Shown: positions 35,318 through 44,200 of the stretch, piece after piece
How the letters are laid out: each line of letters starts with the position of its first letter
Position numbering within the stretch: position 1 is the stretch's first letter
Assembly: GCA_037957365.1 (NCBI GenBank)
Contig: JARHVA010008427.1
Span: 62,001-126,000, forward strand
Length of the DNA: 64,000 nucleotides
Source: Torreya grandis
Taxonomy: Eukaryota; Streptophyta; Pinopsida; Cupressales; Taxaceae
Reading direction: 5' to 3'
Translations under genes and position numbers: made by a program
Notes under the pieces: generated by a model
Database searches by the model: none
What the model was told of the DNA's origin: nothing
The model's input: the letters and a program-made list of their open reading frames with translations, nothing else

Positions 35318-36172
35318 ATGGCAGATGAAAGTAAGCTAAGAATGGAGGAGTTGAAAAGCACAGATGGTCACTCACGATCCTATGGAAAGAAAGAGCAGGT
35401 AAAAGATAATTGTTGGTTGGTAGCAGATCAGCATGAAGAAACTGAAGAAGCAGATGTAGCAGGTGTTGTTGCACAAGATGCTCTGGGAGGTTTCTTGGAT
35501 AAATTTGAATCTTGGATAAAAGATTCGGTTGCCTCTTTCCATGCAGCCCTAGGTAGAGGAGCTGGTGAGCCTTGCCAAAGAATTGGCAAAGGGAAAGTGA
35601 AGCTAAAATTGCAGGCGGCCAACACACAGGTGTTGATGAAGGTCATGCAGGTCTCAGGTTTGGAGATATGGCTAATTTCTTCAAAAAGATTGGGTGATGA
35701 GAGATGCACAAGAACTCTCACAGTGGATGCACTTGAATTAGCTAGTGGTAAGAAAATATGTACCCTTTATCTACTTGTTTATATTACTGATTCTTCTTCT
35801 GTTGCAGAGACATGGCTTCGTAGGCTTGGTCACATGAGCAGGAAGGAGATGCATGTTCTTAAGCGGAAGACAGATATATTTGACAGGCTTAAGAACTTGA
35901 AAGCCTTGGTGTTCTTGGAGGAGATGGCGGACAGAACCCAGTGGATGGTGCTGGATACTTCTGAGCAGGGTAGTTTGGACATGGGTATTGATTCAAAGGA
36001 GCTCACGGGTAAAAAGTCATCACTCACATGTGAACACAGATACCGATGTCGGTCAGGAGGAACTGGCATCGAACAGACAGGTGCCGATGTCGGTCATGTG
36101 CAGACCGAAGCCGGTGATGTCGGGCAGGGTAAGACCAACATCGTTCATGGGACCGATGTTGGCAGTATGTAA
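35318..36172 (+). pseudogene. Chimeric gag/pre-integrase open frame of copia-B
   Basis: Open for 284 codons from the ATG at 35318 (MADESKLRMEELKSTDGHS). Its first ten residues are almost those of copia-A gag, then it jumps to residues like a zinc-knuckle tail (KDNCWLVADQ), a protease/pre-integrase segment (VSGLEIWLISSKRLGDE, TWLRRLGHMSRKEMHVLK) and an integrase linker. The last 60 residues translate a palindrome array (36041-36296), giving repeated TDVGQ/ADVGH. Catalytic protease and integrase residues are absent. A frame kept open across several deletion joints is unusual, but selection cannot be shown by eye. Calling it a functional protein would be speculative. Confidence 0.65.
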
Positions 36173-36296
36173 GACCGATGTCGGTCAGGAGGACCGACGT
36201 CGGCAGAAGGGACACTGCAGGGTCGGTAGTCAGGGACAGACGCATGGGAACCGGCGTCGGTCGGATGCAGACTGTGGAGTGACTGAGGTCGGTCAC
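36041..36296. repeat. ACCGAYGTCGGT array in copia-B internal region
   Basis: About ten units including ACCGATGTCGGT, GCCGATGTCGGT, ACCGACGTCGGC and ACCGGCGTCGGT. It lies in the integrase C-terminal linker, where copia-A also has an array (38648-38773). Confidence 0.8.
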
Positions 36297-36699
36297 TGTA
36301 ACGGATTTTGGGTGGACAGCAAGCTGTCAAGGAGTCTCAAACACCCATACAGAGGACTGAAGACGTAAGTAGGCCCTCAAATTCGTTGTTCCTCTTCTTT
36401 ATACATGTTGCTGATTGTAGAGCAGGAAGGATCCAAGAAACAGGTGTGAGCTTGGCATGGATGAGGATGTGATTCCTTGGAGGAGAACCAAACAGGTGTG
36501 TTTTGGTAGGGTTGCCAGCAGGTGAGAAAATCACAGAGATGAATGGATTCCTTAGTAGAAGAATAGAGAGAATGGATACGTGAGACGGGAGACCAGGTAT
36601 ATGGTCTTGAGGAGCTGCAGGACAGTGGGATAGGTCTGACAGGTGGTATCAGGTGGATGACAAAGCAAGGCTTTAGTCAATGTCAGTGTAACCATTGTG

Positions 36700-37180
36700 T
36701 TTATCTTACCAGGTGGATGATGGTCGCAACATTATCCTATTACTGTATGTGGAGGATGAACTTGGTACAGGTTCAGACATATAGGGTTTTGCTGAGCTAA
36801 GGGTAAGATTAGTTCAGTGGCATGTCATGAGGAGTTTGGAGCAGCGGAATTATTTGACATGGGAGACATGGAGATCACAAGTTGATTTTGTCTCGAGTGG
36901 AAGCTGATGTGAATCAGGTGTTGGCGAGGTTTAGGATGCAGAGCCGGAGCACACTAAGGGCTGGACAGGTACAGTGTCCGAAATCACATGAGGTCTAGTA
37001 TAGGCCTGAGTATTCCCATGCAATGGGAGCTGTCAGAGAGTTAGGAGCCAATTCAGGGAAGTGAGTTCTCAGGTATTTGAGAGGGACCAACAGCAGGTAT
37101 ACATGCAGGGTCAGGACTTCACTACATGTGTTTGTAGGTTTGGATGTGGCAGGGTACTCGGATGACAGGGGGTACATCAT
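36700..37180 (+). pseudogene. RT/RNase H remnants of copia-B
   Basis: Near 36720 a frame reads DGRNIILLLYVEDELGTGSD, the copia YVDD block with Asp replaced by Glu. Around 36925 VLARFRMQSRSTL and near 37070 VLRYLRGTNSRY and VAGYSDDRGYIIG follow, matching RT end and RNase H blocks. Large parts between them are missing. Confidence 0.72.
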
Positions 37181-37286
37181 AGGTTGTGTGGTGGGTTGTC
37201 TTCAAGATTGATCTTGAAGAGGGATACAAACTAGGAAACAAATTAGATGGAGTACAGGTACAGGTACAGTGCAGCTATTTATCTCC

Positions 37287-37297
37287 AAGTGGGAGAT
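37287..37297 (+). other. Polypurine tract of copia-B
   Basis: AAGTGGGAGAT directly before the TGTTAGG start of the 3' LTR. Confidence 0.85.
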
Positions 37298-38461
37298 TGT
37301 TAGGTTGTGGAGCTAAAATCTTCACTGATGCAGACATGGAGAAGGCCATCGAAGGGGTTGCTGAAGGTTGCTGAGCGTCAGAGCAATCGATGTCGGTCTG
37401 ATCAGCCGACGTCGACAGGATAGTGAAGAGAAGCAACTGACATTAGTTAGGGATCGGTCGATGTCGGTCACCTCCAGGCAGACAGGGACCGACGTCGGTC
37501 GCCTGTGTGGTTCGACTGCGAGCTTATTACGGGTAGTTAGCTAACGAACTAAGTGTTTGCATGATTAGAGCTATTTTTAGACTGAGAGCTATGAATCTAA
37601 TTATGGTAATTAGATGTCTAATCATTGTTTGGATGAGATCTATATAATAGACTCATGGTTGTATTAGAAAAGTGTTCTAGTTTGAGTTGAGCAAAGTTTG
37701 TTCCTTCTGTGTGTGAGGTGAGCAAGGGTGTTCCTCCTAGTTCCACAGTACCAGGTGTAGGTGCTGGATTAGAGAATCAGCAGGGTTCTTCATGTATGTA
37801 GGATCTTGGTCACAGGGGTATGGCCTATATAGGAGATCTACATGGTAAGTAAGATCATTGATTTGCAGGTGTATGTGTGTGCAAGGTCAAGGTTCACAAG
37901 TGAGCAGAATCGGGTTTGATTTGCAGGTGTGCAGGATCATATAGACAACAACACAACAGGGAGTAGTATCAGGAAGGATCTACTTGGAGTACAGGTGTGT
38001 ACTCGGATAGAGCAAAGAGGAAGGCAAGGGAGTTCCTTCCATAAGTATGGTCTGTTGAATTGTAGGTTCATGGGAGATCTACTTGAAGTACCTTGAGTAC
38101 TTGTGGAGTACGTGGAGTACTTGTGGAGTGCGTGGAGCACTTATGGTGTGCATGGAGCACAAGAGATGAACACCAACTCTGTATTTGAGTTGGGTGTTGG
38201 GACCTGAGAGGGAGAGCTTTGGGGAGAAGATTTACTGTTCACTTGAGGCGTGGGAAACCTCTGTAAGGTGGTGGAGAAGAAGTGGGATCTTCTTTATTGT
38301 ATTCTTTTCTGTATAAAGTGTTAATACAATTTGTGTATTGTCTCTCATATCATGTGTTATTCTGAATTCTAGTTACTTGGTGAATCTGGTTTATTTCCGC
38401 ATATTAAGTTGCTTGGTTTGGTAATCATATTGTGCTCTTTTGGTGGAGCAAGATCCTGATA
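37298..38461 (+). repeat. 3' LTR of copia-B
   Basis: 1164 bases, matching 33440-34603. The last CA has become TA. A palindrome array at 37385-37505 has C/T differences from its partner. Confidence 0.9.
37385..37505. repeat. ACCGAYGTCGGT array in copia-B 3' LTR
   Basis: Units ATCGATGTCGGT, GCCGACGTCGAC, GTCGATGTCGGT and ACCGACGTCGGT at the same spacing as in the 5' LTR. Confidence 0.78.
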
Positions 38462-38468
38462 GTTCCCA

Positions 38469-39119
38469 CTATTTCCTAGATTCTACCTGCATTGACTCAT
38501 CAAAACTTTCTGGTTCTCCACCATCAATGAGCAACAAGTAGTATAAAGAAGGGGAATAATGAATTGGAGGTTTACTTACCCTTTCAAACCTCCTTATGGG
38601 CGTTTGAGACTCATTTATAGCTTGTTGTCCACCTAAATTTTCTTCTGACAGTGATCGATCCCGGTCATCTCTGATCGATGTCAGTCTGTACCCAATCGAT
38701 GTCGATTCCACCTGATCAATGTTGATCTCTACCTGACCAACATTGATTTCCACCTGACTGACGTCAGTCTCTGTGTTTTTTTGTGAGTGATGATTTTTAC
38801 CTGCAAGCTCATTTTGGATCATAACCTCTTCCAAATCAATATTGCCCTACTTAGAATTATTCAACCTCTTGAGCTGATCACTGTACATCACCTTCTCATT
38901 AAAAACCAAAGCTTTCCATTTCTTAACTATGTCAAAAACATCATATTTCCTCTTTATGCAATAAACCCATACCTTTCTTGTAGCATCATCAATGAAAGAA
39001 ACATAATACTATGATCCTCCAATAGAAGCTACCTGAGTTGGTCCCCACATGGCTGTGTGAACAAGCTCCAACTTGTGCTTCTTCTTTGTTGACCCAGTTT
39101 TGAGAAACCTCACTTTCTT
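38469..39119 (-). pseudogene. Copia-A integrase with internal deletion
   Basis: Minus-strand blocks: HTAMWGPTQVASIGGS (first Asp replaced by Ala), YYVSFIDDATRKVWVYCIK, then near 38910 a jump from DIVKKWK straight to LVFNEKVMYSDQL. In copia-C these two points are about 500 bases apart and enclose the second catalytic residue and the Glu, so both are deleted here. The C-terminal linker (frame 38834-38469) includes ETDVSQVEINVGQVE and RVSKPPIHYSPSLYYLLLID. It is then cut by copia-B. Confidence 0.85.
38648..38773. repeat. Eroded ACCGAYGTCGGT array in copia-A integrase linker
   Basis: Units such as ATCGATGTCGAT, ATCAATGTTGAT and ACTGACGTCAGT, translated on the minus strand as repeated V-(S/G/D)-Q-V-E. 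Same protein position as the array in copia-B. Confidence 0.72.
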
Positions 39120-39491
39120 CTATTTCCCAAAAATACAATGCTCACAAAAATCTAGATCTATGTTTTTCGAATCTGAAAGCTTACCTTTTGACTTAAGAAC
39201 ATTCATTCCCTTCTCACTCATGTGACCAAGCCTACAGTGCCACAACTTTGCATCTACATCTGAAGTAGATAAAATAGAAGGAGAATAATCAATAATACAA
39301 GTAGATAGATAAAGTGTACCTACTCTTTTACCTTTTGTTAATACAAGTGCACCTTTGGAAACTTTCCAAGATTCAGCTGTGAGAGTTACTGTGCAACCCT
39401 CATCACCCAACTTTCCTATAGAAATCAGATTCCTCTTTAGGATGGGTACATGTATGACATCCTTCAACACCCATGTGTTGCCATTCTGCAA
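39120..39491 (-). pseudogene. Copia-A pre-integrase domain
   Basis: 123 open codons: VLKDVIHVPILKRNLISIGK, WKVSKGALVLTKGKRVGTLY, LWHCRLGHMSEKGMNVLKSK and LDFCEHCIFGK with the expected His and Cys zinc ligands. Confidence 0.9.
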
Positions 39492-40486
39492 TTTTAGCTA
39501 CACTTTTCCTTTGCCAAAACTTTTACATGGCTCATCATCCCCTAAATAAACTTTTCCAAAATCTCCATGGACATAATCATTGAAAAATTCTCTATTTGGG
39601 GTTGCATGGAAAGAGGCACCAGAATCTAAAACCCATGATTCTACTTTATTATCCAAAAAAAATATAAGAGCATCCTATGCAACAATACCTGTAACTTTTG
39701 CTTCTTTATTACCTTCATGCTGATTTTCTTTGTTATCCTTCAACCAACAATCTTTCTTTGCATGCCCTTTCTTTCCACAATTCCAGTAGGTTATTCTTCC
39801 ATTTCTAGATTTGGATCTACTTCCCATCTTTGACCTTGATTTCCCTTGCTTGCCCTTCTCTCTTTGCCTTGTCCTGCTTTCAACACTTAAAGCATTACCT
39901 GATGTTTCCCCTGTGCTTTTCCTATGAATTTATTCATTCAAGATTACACTAAAAACATCATCAACTTTCAAGATATTTGAAACAGATGCAGTATTACTAA
40001 TTGCCATTACCAAACTATGCCAACTTTTAGGTAAAGAACATAAGATTAAGAGAGCCTTAATTTCATCATCAAAAACTATTTTGACTGAATTTAACTGATT
40101 TACTTTATATGGAAATCATTAAGATGACTAGATACAGATCCACCTTCTTGCATTTAAAAATTAAATAATTGCTTCATAAGATATACCTTATTCAAAGCTG
40201 AGGGTTTTTCATATAAATTTGCCAAAGTATCCATTAACTCTACCATTGTCTTTCCTTGTGATAACTTGGAAAACACAAAAGATGTCAGGTTCAACCTTAT
40301 AGATCCAAGAGCCTTTCTATCAAGAATATTCCATTCTTCATCTTCCATATCCATGGGCTTCCTTGAAACCCCACCCAATGGTAAATACAGATCTTTTTGA
40401 TACAGATAATCTTCAATATGCATCCTCCATAATTGATAATTCTTGCCATTGAATTTCTCCATTCTTAGTTTACTTTCTTCTGCCAT
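39492..40486 (-). pseudogene. Copia-A gag and protease
   Basis: ATG at 40486 opens a frame to 40154: MAEESKLRMEKFNGKNYQLW, HIEDYLYQKDLYLPLGG, LDRKALGSIRLNLTSFVF and NKVYLMKQLFNF, a typical copia gag. In-frame sequence runs upstream to a TTG at 40504; ATG is preferred. Further down, frames show a CCHC-like region near 39760-39790 (CWNCGKKGHAKKDCW type order, with NCGKKGHAKKDCW readable) and a protease block near 39600-39640 (SWVLDSGASFHATP). Stops and shifts lie between them. Confidence 0.82.
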
Positions 40487-40582
40487 TGCTTTACTCCCAC
40501 TCAATCAAAAACCCCTATGAGTGAATTCTGTAATCAACAAACACTAACACACTCTGATACAACTTGTTAGTATATACACATA

Positions 40583-40594
40583 GCTCTGATACCA
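40583..40594 (-). other. Primer binding site of copia-A
   Basis: Minus strand TGGTATCAGAGC, perfect iMet tRNA site, two bases after the LTR end. Confidence 0.88.
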
Positions 40595-40596
40595 AT

Positions 40597-41213
40597 TGTT
40601 AGGATCTTAGAGTATAATTGATTACTTTTGTATAAGCAACTAAACACGAAATTGAAACCAGAAGTAATAAGTAACTAGAAATCAGAAACAACAAATAATA
40701 GGAGATACAAGAAATAATACAATCTATATTAAACTCTTCCAGAAGGAAATATAATGAAGAAATCTCTCTCCTCACACCTCTTAGATGTACAGTAATTCTC
40801 CCTCAAGAGTTCTCTCTCTCAATCAATTACAATCAACTCAATTACTGAATTGTCTTGTAGATCTTCTTGATCTTGCACAAATTACAATACTGCCCCATGG
40901 GTCTCTTAAATATAATTGCAAAGCAAATAATAATTATAAAAATAAACTCAAGACTAATTTTAGTCTTTACATGCAAACTAATTATTCTCCTAAAAATAGT
41001 AATGCTGGAAATGCACAGAAGTTAGTGTTGGTTTGAAGATGACCGATGTCGGCTGACCCCTAACTAATGTCGGTTGGTTCTGATTGATGCCATGACCAAT
41101 GTCAGTCGACCCCTAACCGATGTCGGTTGGTTCTGACCGATGTCGGTTACTATGTAAGCCCAAAAAATTCCACATTAGCTCATTAGTGAAGCTTTTAGGT
41201 CCAAAACTCAACA
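40597..41213 (-). repeat. 5' LTR of copia-A
   Basis: Partner of 31232-31850. The minus strand has a TATA-like TATATTTAAG near 40905-40915. The palindrome array at 41036-41150 is better preserved than its partner. Confidence 0.9.
41036..41150. repeat. ACCGAYGTCGGT array in copia-A 5' LTR
   Basis: Units ACCGATGTCGGC, ACTAATGTCGGT, ACCAATGTCAGT, ACCGATGTCGGT and ACCGATGTCGGT. Confidence 0.78.
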
Positions 41214-41990
41214 ATCAACTCATCTACTAGGCACTCTACCTCTCCTTTAGTCCATATTTCTCACATGCACGTACCTCTTACAAGTCTCTCACAAGTATAT
41301 AAACCATCTCATTTGGTTTCACTATATATAGAGCCTTCATGATTATCAACATATTGGTCAGCCATTAGGTATGCCTTAACCCTTAAGGAATCTATCATAC
41401 AAAGACACAACTCAATACATTCATCATAGGGTGTTCATATCATCTATGGGTCACCCTTAAGTAACTACACCTTTCAATTAGGCCTTTATAATTCTTATAA
41501 GTCTCATAGAGACCTATTCATCCATTTATCACTTCATCACTCAAAAAAAGAACATAGGACCACTTTAAAATACATTGATCCACTCCTTATGTCCCCCCTT
41601 AGACATCCTCAAATTATCAAAATCATCTCTGCTTATCGATTCATATGATCAATCAACTCACACAGTAGCCTTGTACATAAGAACATCATGAACGAACACA
41701 CAATCAACTTTTGAAGCATTGTTCATACTAAATATGAACTGGTCAACCATACAAAGACCACACATATTATCTTAATTGAGTACTAAACACTCCCAAATAG
41801 ATAAGTCATCATGAGACATCAAAAAAACATCAACACAAGATCAAACATCCTTCTTAGGTTACTTGTAGAACATAATCAAACATAGTCAACTTTGGACCTT
41901 CATAAATTTGACTGTACATACTTTCAGACCTTTAAATCTATATTTCCAAATGTGCCATGTATTTAATCTACAAATTTTATTTTTATTACA
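41214..41990. repeat. Segmental tandem duplication, copy 2 (right part)
   Basis: Continues copy 2 after copia-A, starting with the ATCAA duplication. It matches 30230-30995 closely and loses similarity near 41990, within GGTAAAATTA. Confidence 0.85.
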
Positions 41991-44200
41991 TGGTAAAATT
42001 ATACATAGTTCAAAAATTATGGCTCAAAAAATAGGTGCTAGTCTTTCCTTTGCTAAATTCAAATATTTGAATCTTAATAGTCATAATTAAACCTCAGAAA
42101 CTATGCTATCATCTCGTGTCCTCACTGCTTAGATCAAATATGCACCATAAATATTATTCAAATATTAACTCAAAAATATATTATTAAATAAAGAACGTTT
42201 TGACCTCATCTCATGCAATCTTATAATATTGACTCAATGCACACTATCGATCTCTATGGATCAACCTAGTCGTTACCTTGTAGTGTTCACCATTAGATCT
42301 TGCATTGAACTCCCATAATTACAACACATGGCATCCTCACGTGCTTTTTTCATATTTGAATCTTTGACTTAAAATCAATCCATTAATATTATGTATATGA
42401 ACACACACAAGCCATTGGATCTCTATTTGGTCCTAGTCTTTACCTCTTGTAAAATTGACTATGGGAACCATTGCAATCTGCCTAGAAGGCCAAATTTGGA
42501 CATCAATAACTTTTTTTATGCTTAGATGCATGATCCAAAATTTAGAAAATATGATCTCCTCATATATTAAAATATAACCATATATCATTTTTATTCTATA
42601 ACCTTTGCACATGTAATATATAATACCATTAATCTACTCATTTATATTTTTCTGCCATAGAGTCAACTATGCCTAGAACCACCTAAAATGCCAACTTTGA
42701 ATATGCATATATTTTGATGCACTTCATCACATGAATTGAAATTTAGTGCATATAAACTAGGTACAAAATTGAAAAAACTCATATGATCAAATCCTTCTGA
42801 AACTACCATACATAAAAAATATAACTTCATCAATATGTTAACTCAACTTTTTTTTTTCCACAAGCAAATTTGGCTAAGTATGGTAAAACACTATCAAACT
42901 GCTTGGGAGGCCAACTTTTCACTTGCATATATTTTACCATGATTTATCACATGACCTAAAATTTAGCACATAGTAACTAGGGACTAATATAATCACAACC
43001 ATATGATAACTCCCCTGACTCATTCACATATGGTAATTATGATGTTAGTAAACTACCTACTTAGATTTTTTACCACTAGACCCAAAATGTCTAGATGAAA
43101 ATAATGATCAACCAGATGAAATCACTCATGAAAATAATCAATAAAAGTATATAAAAATTCTTATGGGACCTATTTCACATGCTCAATACTTTATATTCAT
43201 CCTTGAACATATCTAACCATGCCAAAATTGAAGATCAACCAAGCAACTTCAAGCATGCTAGGACAAACACATTGCACACTTTGTTATTGTCACTTAGATT
43301 ATTAATGCACTTCATCCATTCACTTGGAAACCTCCATGACATCACCATAATATCATTGACAACTCTCCAACAAACACATACTATGATGATAATTGAATGA
43401 AAAAGCTAAATATTTTTCAATAATCCCCATCATTTTCATATTGATTTCAAATGGATTTGAATTAGATGATAATCAGATCATTCATGAAATAACACCAAAC
43501 CATAGGTTTCTATTAATTAGCTTATATAAACATAAATTAGGTGTGTTTTTAACCTTAATAACCTTTTAGGCTCCCAAGGTGTGAGACAACATGACCATAT
43601 ATTTGCATAGTTCAAGTACCAAAGACCATTTAAAACTACTACATGTTCCTAATATGCACACACAAGTTATACAAATTTTAAAATTAACACACCCAAGAAG
43701 GCTAATCCATACATTAAGTAAATTATAATGTCAAAGTAATATTTTTACATCAATCCATATAAATCAAAATACCAATATACAGATAATATCACCAAGATGA
43801 ATGCACAAAGACAACTATGAAGAGCAACATCATTAGTTAAGAACTCATAAAATAATGTATAATAAATCACTTAGTTAAAAAGAAACATTCATTATATCCT
43901 AAAGTGGTGTGTGAAAGTTCTATGTTTCCTTTTCTTTACCCAATACTAACATCTATACCTTCCTCCTTGATGATACTCTCCCTCTATATTTCTCTATGTG
44001 GGTGAGAAAGTCCTAAAACCACCTTCATCAAATTAAAAAGATAGTTAGTCCATGCTACAAAAAATACACATCAAATATATGTATTAAATAATTAGAGTAT
44101 TTATCCCACTAGACATTACACTATGATACTTACCTATTACATAAGATAATCTTGTGAGTATCAATTACTATGATTGGTTCTATTCTGACCACCCTGAGAT
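41991..44200. other. Gene-less stretch with degenerate ~205-bp repeats
   Basis: No coding frame recognised. Three loosely similar blocks near 42455, 42660 and 42865, about 205 bases apart, share a TGACTATG / GCCAACTTT / TGATGCA...CATGA / AAATTTAGxxxAT order. A similar phrase near 41880 may be a fourth. Otherwise AT-rich spacer. Confidence 0.45.

Larger units (their letters stand above)
33440..38461 (+). mobile_element. Copia-B, internally deleted Ty1/copia derivative
   Basis: Plus-strand element nested in copia-A. The 3' LTR (37298-38461) and the first 5' LTR unit (33440-34603) are each 1164 bases and nearly identical. The 5' LTR carries an extra 604 bases (34604-35207) copied from its own second half. 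The internal part is only about 2.1 kb and holds fragments of gag, pre-integrase, an integrase linker, RT and RNase H in the normal order with large gaps, so it is a non-autonomous deletion derivative. The target duplication is GTTCT/GTTCC. Confidence 0.9.
31232..41213 (-). mobile_element. Ty1/copia element A (interrupted by copia-B)
   Basis: Minus-strand copia element with LTRs 31232-31850 and 40597-41213, primer site, gag, PR, pre-integrase, partial IN, RT, RNase H and purine tract, flanked by a perfect ATCAA duplication (31227-31231 and 41214-41218). Without copia-B (33440-38461) it is about 5 kb. The integrase core is deleted in the middle (junction near 38910), and stops occur elsewhere. 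It splits the second copy of a 1 kb tandem duplication, so it entered after that duplication. Confidence 0.92.

Noticed and set aside
36041..36296. CRISPR-like array (short palindromic repeats at intervals)
   Set aside because: Units are imperfect 12-mers with irregular spacing inside a plant retrotransposon, with no cas genes and no direct-repeat/spacer structure.
35286..36368. Antisense and shifted frames over copia-B (35286-35721, 35830-36368)
   Set aside because: They are shadows of the chimeric frame or of the palindrome array; none has a domain.
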